Part shown: one piece after another, positions 1-8,326 of the stretch
Layout of the letters: each line of letters starts with the position of its first letter
Position numbering within the stretch: position 1 is the first letter of the stretch
Assembly (NCBI GenBank): GCA_035699745.1
Contig: DASSPH010000010.1
Span: 1 to 64,000 of the forward strand
From: Vicinamibacterales bacterium
GTDB taxonomy: Bacteria; Acidobacteriota; Vicinamibacteria; Vicinamibacterales; 2-12-FULL-66-21
Length of the DNA: 64,000 nt
Direction: 5' to 3'
The notes under the pieces: generated by a model
Seen by the model: only the letters and a program-made list of their open reading frames with translations
What the model was told of the DNA's origin: nothing
The model's database searches: none
Program-made: the position numbers and the translations under genes

Positions 1-1
1 G

Positions 2-814
2 CGTCCGATCAAAGGATTCGCCGACATCACCTACGCGTTCAACGGCGGCAAGTCGCGCTACAAGGCGTTCCAGACGAAGTTCGAATGGCGCCTGAGCCGC
101 GACGTCACGGTCCTCAGCTCGCTGACGCTCTCGGAAACGAAGGACAACGGCGCGCAGTCGCTCGAGAACTCCAACGGGAACTTCCCGGCGCCGCAGGACT
201 TCCGCAACCTGGACGCCGACTTCGGCCTGTCGGAGTACCACCAGCCGTACAACAGCACGACCAGCTTCGTGTGGACGCTGCCGTTCGGCCGGGGGCAGCG
301 CTGGGGCGCCGGCGTGTCGAGCTGGATGGACGCGGTGATTGGCGGATGGCAGATCGCCGGCGTCAACCGGATCAATGCCGGCGAGCGGGTGACCCTGACC
401 TATGCGCCCGGCGCGACCTTCCTGGTGTCCGGCATCACCCAGGACTTCCGCGGCGCGAACAACTACCGCGCCAACGTGACCTGCGATCCCTACGCGCAGG
501 GAAGCGCGCAGACGATCACCAACTGGTTCAACCGCGACTGTGTCAGCGTGCCGGGGGATCCGAGCCAGCCGTTCGGCAACGCCGGGCGCAATACGGTGGC
601 GGGGCCGCGGTTCTGGCAGCTCGACACCGCGCTCTCGAAGCGGTTCGCGCTCGGCGGGCCGGCGCGCTTCGAGTTCCGCTTCGAGGCGTTCAATCTGCTG
701 AACAAGACGAACTTCCGCGCTCCCAACGGCGTGCGGAGTTCGGGCGCCTTCGGCACGATCACCGGCACCCACGACGCGCGGCAGCTCCAGCTCGGGTTCA
801 AGTTCCTGTGGTAG
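2..814 (+). CDS. TonB-dependent receptor, C-terminal part (5' truncated by window edge)
   Basis: The frame is open from the first bases and ends at a TAG. The visible 270 residues are the last third of an outer-membrane beta-barrel, with alternating aromatic and polar residues, a near-terminal RFEFRFEAFNLLNKTNF segment and a final LGFKFLW. This matches the C-terminus of Oar-like TonB-dependent receptors, which are abundant in Acidobacteriota (family knowledge). The plug and any carboxypeptidase-regulatory domain would lie upstream of the window. The aromatic last residue fits the outer-membrane targeting signature of barrel proteins. The substrate cannot be told. The next gene begins only 7 bases downstream, so receptor and phosphodiesterase may be cotranscribed and work together in scavenging; this is inference. 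Confidence 0.85.
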   Translation, partial: RPIKGFADITYAFNGGKSRYKAFQTKFEWRLSRDVTVLSSLTLSETKDNGAQSLENSNGNFPAPQDFRNLDADFGLSEYHQPYNSTTSFVWTLPFGRGQRWGAGVSSWMDAVIGGWQIAGVNRINAGERVTLTYAPGATFLVSGITQDFRGANNYRANVTCDPYAQGSAQTITNWFNRDCVSVPGDPSQPFGNAGRNTVAGPRFWQLDTALSKRFALGGPARFEFRFEAFNLLNKTNFRAPNGVRSSGAFGTITGTHDARQLQLGFKFLW

Positions 815-821
815 GCCGCGG

Positions 822-1790
822 ATGACCCGGATCTCAGTCGCGCTGCTGCTGATGCTCGCCGCTTCGGCGGCAGCCGAGCGCCCCCTGATCATCGGCCACC
901 GCGGCGCCAGCGGCCATCGTCCCGAGCACACGCTCGCGTCGTACCGCCTCGCGGCGGAAATGGGCGCCGATTACATCGAGCCGGATCTCGTCTCCACCAG
1001 GGACGGCGTGCTGATCGCCCGCCACGAGAACGAGATCGGCGCGACCACCGACGTCGCCTCGAAGTTCCCGGATCGGCGCCGCACCAGGACCATCGACGGG
1101 CAGTCGATCGAGGGCTGGTTCTCCGAGGACTTCACGCTGGCGGAGATCAAGACGCTGCGCGCGCGCGAGCGGCTGGCGTTCCGATCGCACGACTACGACG
1201 GCCGGTTCGAGGTGCCGACGCTCGAGGAAGTGATCGCGCTGGCGAAGCAGCTGGCCAAGGAGCTGGGCCGGCCGATCGGCATTTATCCCGAGACCAAGCA
1301 TCCCTCGTACTTCCGCGGCCTCGGACTGCCCCTCGAAGAACCGCTGCTCCGCACGCTGGATGCGCACGGCTGGAACGCGCGCGAGGCGCCGGTGTTCATC
1401 CAGTCGTTCGAGACCGGGAACCTGCGCGCCTTGCGGCAGAAGACGAAGGTCCGCCTGATTCAGCTCGCCGCGACGGCGGCGGTCGTCGAGGGGGATCGTC
1501 TGAAGGACATCGCCGGCTATGCGGACGGCATCGGACCGGAGAAGCGGCTGATCATTCCGGTGAAGGCGGATGGCAGCGTCGGTCCGCCGACGGATCTCGT
1601 CGCCCGCGCGCACGCGCTCGGCCTGCTGGTGCACGCCTACACGCTGCGCGTCGACACGCAGTTCCTGCCCGCCGGGTACAACGGCAACGCGGACGAGGAG
1701 TTCCGCCAGTTTCGCGCCGCGGGCGTGGACGGCCTGTTCACCGACTTTCCCGACGTCGCCGCGCGGGTCTACGGCGTCGCGCGCCGCTGA
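822..1790 (+). CDS. glpQ: Secreted glycerophosphodiester phosphodiesterase (GlpQ type)
   Basis: 322 residues. An N-terminal signal peptide (about residues 1-18, ending in an Ala-rich stretch) precedes a GDPD TIM barrel. The family signature is clear: IIGHRGASGHRPEHT carries the catalytic His-Arg, YIEPDL the metal-binding Glu and Asp, and ARHE the second His. A long insert after the first motif (DVASKFPDRRRTRTIDG) is typical of periplasmic GlpQ-type enzymes, which hydrolyse deacylated phospholipid headgroups to glycerol 3-phosphate and an alcohol. The length is normal for the family. The gene follows the outer-membrane receptor by 7 bases and lies near the phosphate island, so a role in phosphate or glycerophosphate scavenging fits. 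The start chosen is the ATG giving the signal peptide. Confidence 0.9.
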   Translation: MTRISVALLLMLAASAAAERPLIIGHRGASGHRPEHTLASYRLAAEMGADYIEPDLVSTRDGVLIARHENEIGATTDVASKFPDRRRTRTIDGQSIEGWFSEDFTLAEIKTLRARERLAFRSHDYDGRFEVPTLEEVIALAKQLAKELGRPIGIYPETKHPSYFRGLGLPLEEPLLRTLDAHGWNAREAPVFIQSFETGNLRALRQKTKVRLIQLAATAAVVEGDRLKDIAGYADGIGPEKRLIIPVKADGSVGPPTDLVARAHALGLLVHAYTLRVDTQFLPAGYNGNADEEFRQFRAAGVDGLFTDFPDVAARVYGVARR

Positions 1791-1866
1791 GCCGCCTCCG
1801 AACGCCGGTGCGGGCATCAGCAAGGTCAGCGAGCGGCCGCCGGTCTCGCGATGAGCCCCGGAGCCG

Positions 1867-2562
1867 CTACTCGTTGAAGCGGTAGCCGAGGCCGATGACC
1901 GTCTCGATCTGGGTGCCGGCGGCCCCGAGCTTGGCGCGCAGCCGGCCCACGTGGACGTCGACCGAGCGCGTTTCGATGAAGCGCTCGTAGCCCCACACCC
2001 GCTCGAGCAGGCGCTCCCGCGAGAGCACGCGGGTGCGGTTCTCGACGAGAAATCGGAGCAGCTCGAACTCGCGCCGCGTCAGCCGCACCGCCTGGCCGTC
2101 GACGCTGATCGCGACCGCGTCGAAGTCCGCCTCGAGGTGCCGGCCGCGGTAGGTCGCCGGTCTCGGCCGTTCGCCGCTGCCGGCCCGGCGGCGCAGCACG
2201 GCGCGCACCCGCGCCCCAAGCTCGCGCAGGCTGAACGGCTTGGTGACGTAGTCGTCGGCGCCGAGATCCAGCCCCGCCACGCGCTGCGACTCGGACGTCC
2301 GCGCCGTCAGCATGATGATCGGCAGCTGCGTCGTCTCGGGCCGCTGGCGGAGCATGCGGCAGACCTCGTCGCCGCTCAGCACCGGCAGGTTGAGATCCAG
2401 GATGACGAGATCGGGCCGGCGGCTGGCGATCGCGCGGATGGCGTCGTCGCCGCGGCCGACGATCTCCACCGAGCCGTCGCCGGCCCGCTCGAGCGTGTGC
2501 TTGATCAGGCCGGCGATGTCCTGTTCGTCTTCCACCACGAGGATGCGGGGCGGTATGGCCAC
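1867..2562 (-). CDS. phoB: PhoB/OmpR-family response regulator
   Basis: 231 residues. The N-terminal receiver domain has the acidic pocket (VVEDEQD), phosphoacceptor Asp56 in LVILDLNLP, and the conserved Lys108 in GADDYVTKPF. A C-terminal winged-helix DNA-binding domain follows (about residues 130-230), with LTRREFELLRFL and the recognition-helix region TRSVDVHVGRLRAKL. The gene sits 69 bases downstream of pstA on the same strand, so it may be the last gene of the porin-pst operon. No kinase is adjacent; the nearest PhoR-like kinase, at about 8.3-10.1 kb, has its own regulator. PhoB-type control of phosphate genes is inferred from sequence and position. OmpR-family members are hard to tell apart by eye, so the symbol is provisional. 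Confidence 0.8.
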   Translation of the reverse strand: MAIPPRILVVEDEQDIAGLIKHTLERAGDGSVEIVGRGDDAIRAIASRRPDLVILDLNLPVLSGDEVCRMLRQRPETTQLPIIMLTARTSESQRVAGLDLGADDYVTKPFSLRELGARVRAVLRRRAGSGERPRPATYRGRHLEADFDAVAISVDGQAVRLTRREFELLRFLVENRTRVLSRERLLERVWGYERFIETRSVDVHVGRLRAKLGAAGTQIETVIGLGYRFNE

Positions 2563-2631
2563 GTCAGCGAACCTATCGAATGCCGGTGTCGGGCGTGTGA
2601 CGCGGCGGTTAATTGCGGGTTACGGTCACAG

Positions 2632-3480
2632 TCACGTCCCTCGCTGCATGCGCTCCAGACGCGCCGTCGCGACCCGGGCGACGACCGAGGTCGCCAGCAC
2701 CATCGCGACCAGCACCAGCGCGCCGGCCCACGCCTGCTCGTGCCATTCAGGATAGGGAGACGTGGCGTAGGTATAGACCTGCACGGTCAGCGTGGAGATC
2801 GGCTGGCGCGGATCGGTGGAGAAGAACCCGTTGTTCAGCGACGTGAACAGCAGCGGCGCCGTCTCACCCGCCACCCGCGCCAGCGCGAGCAGCACGCCGG
2901 TGATGATGCCGGGCAGCGCTGCCGGCAGCACCACGGTGAAGACGGCGCGCGCCCGCGTCGCGCCGAGCGCCAGCGCCCCTTCGCGCAGCGTGGAGGGCAC
3001 CAGCAGCAGGAGTTCCTCGGTCGTCCGCATGACGAGCGGCAGCATCATCACGCCGAGCGCGAAGCCGCCGGCGGCGGCAGAGAAGTGGTGGAACGGCAGC
3101 ACCGCCACGCCGTAGGCGAACACGCCGATCACGATCGACGGCACGCCGTTCAAGGTGTCGGCGGCAAAGCGGATCGCGCTCGAGAAGCGGCTGCCGCGGA
3201 ATTCGGATGCGTAGACGCCGGCCGTGATCCCGATCGGAATCGCGAACACGGCCCCCAGGCCGGTGACGAGCAGCGAGCCGGCGATGGCGTTCGCCATCCC
3301 GCCCGGCGGTTCGCCGATGGGCGCCGGCATCCTGGTGAAGAACCCCCAGCTGATCGCCGCGAGGCCCTGCTTCACGACGTAGAACAGGATGAGCGCGAGC
3401 GGCACCAGCGCCAGCAGCACGGCGGCGACGCACAGCATCACGATCGCCTGCGACAGCGCCTTGCGGTAATACGTGCGCAT
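2632..3480 (-). CDS. pstA: Phosphate ABC transporter permease PstA
   Basis: 282 residues with about six membrane segments and the inner-membrane permease (BPD_transp_1) fold. The EAA-type loop that contacts the ATPase reads EGALALGATRARAVFTVVLP. FFTRMPAPIGEPPGGMANAI near the N-terminus is typical of PstA. The ATG shares one base with the pstC stop (TGATG), indicating translational coupling. PstA and PstC form the membrane channel of the high-affinity phosphate importer and need the ATPase PstB. No pstB follows: after 69 bases comes a response regulator instead. The start was chosen because it gives the canonical N-terminus and the overlap; a longer open frame upstream is only the out-of-frame shadow of pstC. 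Confidence 0.92.
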   Translation of the reverse strand: MRTYYRKALSQAIVMLCVAAVLLALVPLALILFYVVKQGLAAISWGFFTRMPAPIGEPPGGMANAIAGSLLVTGLGAVFAIPIGITAGVYASEFRGSRFSSAIRFAADTLNGVPSIVIGVFAYGVAVLPFHHFSAAAGGFALGVMMLPLVMRTTEELLLLVPSTLREGALALGATRARAVFTVVLPAALPGIITGVLLALARVAGETAPLLFTSLNNGFFSTDPRQPISTLTVQVYTYATSPYPEWHEQAWAGALVLVAMVLATSVVARVATARLERMQRGT

Positions 3481-4409
3481 CACGGCGCCTGGCGGGCCGG
3501 CTCGAGGACCGGGCGCACGCCCCGCGGACGCGACTGCCGGCCCAGCGACCAGATGAGGGCGCGCGACATGACGTTCACCACGAGGGTGATGACGAACAGG
3601 ACCAGCCCGATCTCCACCAGCGCGTGCAGGTGCAGCTGCTCGGCGGCCTCGGCGAACTCGTTGGCGATCACCGCCGCCATCGTGTACTGCGGCGCGTAGA
3701 GCGACAGCGACACCTGCGGCGTGTTCCCGATCACCATGGTCACCGCCATCGTCTCGCCGAGCGCCCGGCCGAAGCCGAGCATGATCGCGCCGATGATGCC
3801 GGTGCGCGCGTAGAAGAGCGCCATGCGGATCGCTTCCCAGCGCGTCGCGCCCAGCGCATACGCGCCTTCGCGCTGCGACTGCGGGACGGCGCGCAGGACC
3901 TCCCGCGCCACCGAGGAGCTGAAGGGGACGACCATGATGGCGAGCAGCAGCGCCGCCGACAGCATCCCCAGGCCCAGCGGCGGGCCGCTGAACAGCGGCA
4001 GCGATTTCATCCACGCCGGTGTGCCCGCCTCGAGCTGCCGCACGAACGGCACGAGCACGAAGATGCCCCACAGGCCGTAGACGATCGAGGGAATGGCGGC
4101 GAGCAGCTCGGTGAGAAACACCAGCGGCCGCTGCAGCCACGCCGGGCAGAGCTCGGAGATGAAGATCGCGATGCCCAGCGCGATCGGCGCGGCGATGATC
4201 AGCGCCACGGCCGACGAATACAGCGTTCCCCAGATGAACGGCCGCGCGCCGAACTCACCGGCAATCGGATCCCAGACGTCGGTCTGCCAGAACTGCCAGC
4301 CGAACTTCGCGATCGCGAGCCAGGCGTCGGTGACGAGCACGTACGCGATCCCGGCGACGACGGCGATCAGGACGGCGCCGGCAAGCGCCGTTCCGATGCG
4401 GAAGGCCAT
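3480..4409 (-). CDS. pstC: Phosphate ABC transporter permease PstC
   Basis: 309 residues, about six transmembrane helices. PstC hallmarks are present: an N-terminal helix followed by WDPIAGEFGARPFIWGTLYS, IPSIVYGLWGIFVLVP, the EAA loop EGAYALGATRWEAIRMALFY, and GRALGETMAVTMVIGN. It partners PstA in the inner-membrane phosphate channel. The start codon directly abuts the pstS stop and the stop overlaps pstA by one base, so pstS-pstC-pstA form one tightly coupled transcript. The length is within the normal range for PstC. Regulation by PhoB is expected from the family and the neighbours, but no convincing Pho box was found. Confidence 0.93.
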   Translation of the reverse strand: MAFRIGTALAGAVLIAVVAGIAYVLVTDAWLAIAKFGWQFWQTDVWDPIAGEFGARPFIWGTLYSSAVALIIAAPIALGIAIFISELCPAWLQRPLVFLTELLAAIPSIVYGLWGIFVLVPFVRQLEAGTPAWMKSLPLFSGPPLGLGMLSAALLLAIMVVPFSSSVAREVLRAVPQSQREGAYALGATRWEAIRMALFYARTGIIGAIMLGFGRALGETMAVTMVIGNTPQVSLSLYAPQYTMAAVIANEFAEAAEQLHLHALVEIGLVLFVITLVVNVMSRALIWSLGRQSRPRGVRPVLEPARQAP

Positions 4410-5432
4410 CTACTGGACCTTGATGGTGGCGAGCGTCTTCATCTCCATGTCCACCACGTTCCGGGGCAGCGGCGCGTAGCCCATCTCGCCGGCGAACTTC
4501 TGCCCGGCGGTGAGCGCCCATTTCATGAACTCGACCATCGCCTTCGACTGCGCCTTGTCCCTGGGATCCTGATAGAGCAGCAGCCAGGTGAACGACGAGA
4601 TCGGATAGACGGCGTCGCCGGGCGCGTTGGTAATCGACACGCGATAGTCCGCCGGCATCTGCTTGGCCGCGGCGGCTGCCGCCGCGGTCACCGCGTCGAT
4701 CGACGCCTTGACGAACTTGCCGTTCATGTTCTGCACCGATCCGTAGGGCGTCCTGGTCTGGAGCGCGTAGATCAGCTCGACGTAGCCCAGCGCGCCCGGC
4801 GTCTGCTTGACGATCGCCGCGACGCCGTCGTTCTTCGCCGCCGCCACGCCGACCGGCCATTTCGCCGACGTGCCGACGCCGACGGTCTTCTTGAAGTCCG
4901 GGGACACCTTCGCCAGGAAGTCCAGCCAGATGTAGGTCGTGCCCGAGCCGTCGGAACGGTGCGCGACGACGATGTCGGTGTCGGGCAGCTTGACGCCCTG
5001 ATTGAGCGCCGTCAGCGCCGGATCGTTCCACTTCGTGATCTTCCCCAGGAAGATGTTGGCGAGCACCGGCCCGCTGAACTTCAGCTCCTGGCTCACCCCC
5101 GGCAGGTTGTAGATCGGAACGACGGCGCCGAGCACGGTCGGCAGGTGCAGGATCCTGCCGGCCGCCGCCTGCAGCTGTTCGTTGGTCATCGGTCCATCCG
5201 TCGCGCCGAAGAATACCGTCCGCTCGGTGATCTGGCGGATGCCGGCGCCGGATCCGAGCGGCTGATAATTGATCCGGACGTTGCCGTGCTGCCGGTTGTA
5301 CTCGGCGAACCACTTCTGATAAATCGGCGCCGGGAACGTCGCCCCCGCTCCGTTGATGGTGATCGTCTGCGCGGCGAGCGTCGCGCCCGCGAGGGTCACG
5401 GCGGCGGCCGCGGCATACAGGAACTGCTTCAC
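4410..5432 (-). CDS. pstS: Phosphate-binding periplasmic protein PstS
   Basis: 340 residues. A Sec signal peptide (about residues 1-20, cleavage near LAAQ) precedes a class II periplasmic binding fold. Phosphate-contact motifs are visible: INGAGATFPAPIYQKW at the mature N-terminus, LGSGAGIRQI, FFGATDGPM and AHRSDGSGTTYIW. These match PstS of the high-affinity Pst importer. The lipobox Cys seen in some PstS proteins is missing, so it is probably soluble in the periplasm. It is the second gene of a porin-pstS-pstC-pstA transcription unit (15 bases after the porin stop). Confidence 0.95.
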   Translation of the reverse strand: MKQFLYAAAAAVTLAGATLAAQTITINGAGATFPAPIYQKWFAEYNRQHGNVRINYQPLGSGAGIRQITERTVFFGATDGPMTNEQLQAAAGRILHLPTVLGAVVPIYNLPGVSQELKFSGPVLANIFLGKITKWNDPALTALNQGVKLPDTDIVVAHRSDGSGTTYIWLDFLAKVSPDFKKTVGVGTSAKWPVGVAAAKNDGVAAIVKQTPGALGYVELIYALQTRTPYGSVQNMNGKFVKASIDAVTAAAAAAAKQMPADYRVSITNAPGDAVYPISSFTWLLLYQDPRDKAQSKAMVEFMKWALTAGQKFAGEMGYAPLPRNVVDMEMKTLATIKVQ

Positions 5433-5447
5433 GTATCCTCCGTTGGG

Positions 5448-6560
5448 TTAGAAACCGACGTACGCGTGTAGTGCGAAACGGCGCTGCGTCGGCTGCGCCG
5501 TCGAGAACCCGTCGAACGTGGCGTTGTCGACATCGAGCATCAGCGCCGTCGCCACGCTTCCCTGGTGCGGAAACCAGTAGGCGACGCCGGCGATGGTGCG
5601 CTCGCGCACCTGGCGGTCGAGCGTGGTGTCCGGCACGTTGTGATCGAAGCGGAGCAGCCCTTCCCACCCGCTCGGGTGCCTGGGATTGACGAAGACCGAC
5701 CAGCCGCGCCCTTTGACGGCGGTGCGCGTCGTCGAGGGCTGGTCCGTGGTGGTCTGGTACTCGAACGCGCCGCTGACGGACGGATGCTCGTAGCTGGCGG
5801 CGACCAGCGCGCGGGTGCGGTCCGCGTTCCTGACGTAGGCGTCCTTGTTGAGGAAGCCCGTGAACCGCAGTCCGCGGAGCAGTGCATGCCTCGGCAGCGG
5901 CCGGACCGTGCCGCGGATCATGAACGCCTTCTGATCGTTGACCTCGGCGCGGTTGTAGTTCTCGCCGTTGAAGAAGCCGGTCTGGACGTCGCCGTAGCTC
6001 CCCGGCAGGCTGTAGCGGAACGCCGCGCCCACATCCGCGGACGACTGGTAGCCTTCGCGCTCCGTGAAGATCGTGCCCTGGAAGCGGTAGCGGTAGACCG
6101 ACTCGAAGAAGTCGAAGTAGGGGTTCTGCTGCATCCCGAAGCGCGCGAACGAGCCGCGGGTCATGTAGTCGTCGAGGTTCCACTGCGCGTAGGCGTACTT
6201 CAGGCGGAAGGTGTAGCTGCCGTTCAGCGAGCTGCCGGCGCCGGTCTCGCGGGCGATGTCGGGCGTGAGGCGGAAGGCGATGCGGTGCGAGATGCTGCCG
6301 GTGACGTTGAGATAGCTGCGGCCGATCTGGAACTGGTTCAGCGTGACTCGGTTGCCGTCGGCGTCCGTGATCTGCGGCTGCTGCTGGATCGTGTAGTCGG
6401 CGAAGATCGTCGCGCCGACGCGGATCGACGGCGTGTCATCGGGCGGCGTGTAGCCGGCGGCGGGTGTGACCTGCGCCGACCCGGGCGCGGCAGCGGCGGT
6501 CACGCACGCGGCGAGCGCCGCGACGCGAAGACGGGAGCGGGTGCGATGGCTGAGGAACAT
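5448..6560 (-). CDS. Phosphate-selective porin (OprP/OprO type)
   Basis: 370 residues. The signal peptide ends near GSAQ, and the protein ends in YVGF, the terminal-Phe signature of outer-membrane barrels. Features of the porin O/P family are GATIFADYTIQ, FQIGRSYLNVTGSISHRIAFRLTPD near the first strands, a middle segment resembling FARFGMQQNPYFDF, and a tail of beta-strands with alternating aromatic residues. Porins of this family pass phosphate or polyphosphate across the outer membrane (family knowledge). Placement directly before pstS supports a phosphate role: it would give a complete route from outer membrane to periplasm to inner membrane in one operon. The start has a GGAG ribosome site about 5 bases upstream. 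Confidence 0.82.
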   Translation of the reverse strand: MFLSHRTRSRLRVAALAACVTAAAAPGSAQVTPAAGYTPPDDTPSIRVGATIFADYTIQQQPQITDADGNRVTLNQFQIGRSYLNVTGSISHRIAFRLTPDIARETGAGSSLNGSYTFRLKYAYAQWNLDDYMTRGSFARFGMQQNPYFDFFESVYRYRFQGTIFTEREGYQSSADVGAAFRYSLPGSYGDVQTGFFNGENYNRAEVNDQKAFMIRGTVRPLPRHALLRGLRFTGFLNKDAYVRNADRTRALVAASYEHPSVSGAFEYQTTTDQPSTTRTAVKGRGWSVFVNPRHPSGWEGLLRFDHNVPDTTLDRQVRERTIAGVAYWFPHQGSVATALMLDVDNATFDGFSTAQPTQRRFALHAYVGF

Positions 6561-6690
6561 GTTCTCCAGACGTTAGCGGCGGCGCATTTCGCCCGAATGA
6601 CCGCGATGTTTCACGCGCGTTAAATGACGCGGCGCTGAAGGCAAGGCAATGACCGATCTGATAGGATCCCCGGGATCGGAGGGGGTGCGG
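6561..6690. promoter_or_regulatory. Divergent control region of porin-pst and DUF47-pit
   Basis: This 130-base gap separates two divergent phosphate-uptake units. Three copies of AATGAC (GTCATT on the other strand) start at 6596, 6623 and 6648, 25-27 bases apart. GTCAT resembles the half-site of PhoB boxes, but those repeat every 11 bases, so this spacing does not fit a classical Pho box. A GGAGGGGG ribosome site (6678-6685) serves the rightward gene. The region must hold both promoters; no clear -35/-10 pair was found. Confidence 0.3.
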
Positions 6691-7308
6691 GTGGCATTCA
6701 GGCTGATACCGAAGGAAGAGCGCTTCTACGACGACTTCACGGCGATGGCCGAGCAGATCCGCGTGGGGGCCGGCCTCCTCGACGAGATGCTCGCCCCCGA
6801 GAGACCCATCTGGGACAAGGCCGACGAGATCAAGGAGATCGAGCACAAGTGCGATTTCCTGACGCACGAGATCATCCAGCGCCTCAACCGGACGTTCGTC
6901 ACCCCGCTCGATCGCGAAGACATTCACACCCTCGCCCGATCGCTGGACGACGTGATGGACGCGATCGACGCGTCGGCGACGATCCTGCGGCTGTATCACA
7001 TCGACCACGTCCGGCTCGGCGCGCGCGAGCTGGCGCGGCTGGTCCGCGACTCGGCCGAGCAGGTGGTCTGCGCCATGCGCGCGCTGGAGAAGCGGCGCGG
7101 CGTCGCCGAGTGCGCCGTCGAGATCAACCGCCTCGAGAACGAAGCGGACCGCGCCCACCAGGCCGCGGTCCAGGCGCTCTTCAAGGACGAGAAGGACGCC
7201 ATCGCCGTCATCAAGTGGAAGGAGATTCTGGACTTCCTCGAACAGGCCACCGACCGCTGCGAAGACGTGGCCAACGTCCTCGAAGGCGTCGTCGTGAAGC
7301 ACGCCTGA
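6691..7308 (+). CDS. DUF47/PhoU-like accessory protein of the Pit phosphate transporter
   Basis: 205 residues from a GTG start; a longer frame from an ATG at 6649 is possible. The GTG is preferred because GGAGGGGG lies 5-8 bases upstream and the resulting N-terminus (VAFRLIPKEERFYDDF) is where family members begin. The protein is nearly all alpha-helical and built like PhoU, with metal-binding style acidic helices such as KEIEHKCDFLTHEI, DVMDAIDA and INRLENEADRAH. DUF47 proteins are almost always encoded beside Pit transporters and are thought to modulate them (family knowledge). It lies 4 bases before the pit gene. No PhoU proper is present here, so this is the only PhoU-fold protein in the island. 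Confidence 0.88.
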   Translation: MAFRLIPKEERFYDDFTAMAEQIRVGAGLLDEMLAPERPIWDKADEIKEIEHKCDFLTHEIIQRLNRTFVTPLDREDIHTLARSLDDVMDAIDASATILRLYHIDHVRLGARELARLVRDSAEQVVCAMRALEKRRGVAECAVEINRLENEADRAHQAAVQALFKDEKDAIAVIKWKEILDFLEQATDRCEDVANVLEGVVVKHA

Positions 7309-7312
7309 GCGG

Positions 7313-8314
7313 ATGGATTCGAATCTCCTCGCTGTCATCGCGCTGATCTTCGTCGCGCTCGCGTTCGACTACATCAACGGCTTCCACGACGCGGCGAACT
7401 CCATCGCCACCGTCGTGTCGACGCGGGTGCTCAGCCCCGGCAAGGCGGTGATCTGGGCGGCGTTCTTCAACTTCGTCGCCGCGTTCACCTTCGGCACCGC
7501 GGTGGCGAAGACCGTCGGCTCGGGACTCGTCGACCTGCGGATCGTCACCTTCTCGGTGATCTTTGCCGGGCTGATGGGGGCGATCATCTGGGATCTGATC
7601 ACCTGGTATTACGGGCTGCCGACCAGCTCGTCGCACGCGCTGATCGGCGGCTACGCCGGGGCGGCGGTGGCGAAGGCGGGGATCGCCGCGATCCTGCCCG
7701 GCGGCTGGACCAAGACGCTGCTGTTCATCGTGCTCGCGCCGATGATCGGGATGGCGCTCGGGTTCCTGCTGATGGTGCTGATCCTGTGGATCTTCCACCG
7801 GACCTCGCCGGGGCGCGTCGATCACTGGTTCCGCCGGCTGCAGCTGCTGTCGGCCGCGGCCTACAGCCTCGGCCACGGCGGCAACGACGCCCAGAAGACG
7901 ATGGGCATCATCGCCGGCGTGCTGTTCGCCGGCGGCTACATCCCGGCGTTCCGCATCGACGTGTGGGTCGTCCTCTCGGCGCACGCGGCCATCGCGCTCG
8001 GCACGCTCTCGGGCGGCTGGCGCATCATTCACACGATGGGATCGAAGATCACCAAGCTGCAGCCGGTGGGCGGCTTCGCCGCGGAAACCGCCGGCGCGAT
8101 CTCGCTGTTCACCGCCACCCACCTCGGCGTGCCGGTCAGCACGACGCACACGATCACCGGCGCGATCATCGGCGTCGGATCGATCCGCCGCCTGTCCGCC
8201 GTCCGGTGGGGGGTCGCCGGCCGGATCGTCTGGGCCTGGGTGCTGACGATCCCGATGTCGGCGTTCATCGCCGCGCTGACCTACTACGTCGTGGCGTTCA
8301 CCATCGCCCCCTGA
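7313..8314 (+). CDS. pit: Low-affinity inorganic phosphate transporter, PiT family
   Basis: 333 residues with about ten membrane helices and the duplicated PiT signature: an N-terminal ALAFDYINGFHDAANSIATV and a C-terminal-half SLGHGGNDAQKTMGII. Intervening motifs WYYGLPTSSSHALIGGYAGA and GVPVSTTHTITGAIIGVG are the paired substrate loops. PiT proteins move metal-phosphate with a cation gradient across the inner membrane. It is coupled to the DUF47 gene upstream (4-base gap) and converges with the PhoR kinase gene 12 bases downstream. Confidence 0.95.
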   Translation: MDSNLLAVIALIFVALAFDYINGFHDAANSIATVVSTRVLSPGKAVIWAAFFNFVAAFTFGTAVAKTVGSGLVDLRIVTFSVIFAGLMGAIIWDLITWYYGLPTSSSHALIGGYAGAAVAKAGIAAILPGGWTKTLLFIVLAPMIGMALGFLLMVLILWIFHRTSPGRVDHWFRRLQLLSAAAYSLGHGGNDAQKTMGIIAGVLFAGGYIPAFRIDVWVVLSAHAAIALGTLSGGWRIIHTMGSKITKLQPVGGFAAETAGAISLFTATHLGVPVSTTHTITGAIIGVGSIRRLSAVRWGVAGRIVWAWVLTIPMSAFIAALTYYVVAFTIAP

Positions 8315-8326
8315 GCGCGCGCCCGC

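Noticed and set aside
2610-2642. Pho box near GGTCACAGTCACG
   Set aside because: The TCAC direct repeat is short, lies at the end of pstA rather than before a promoter, and lacks the 11-base period of a Pho box.
1951-5471. Long plus-strand open frames of several hundred codons opposite phoB and pst genes
   Set aside because: Arg-, Gln- and His-rich composition, no domains, and exact opposition to well-supported genes; they are GC-driven antisense shadows.
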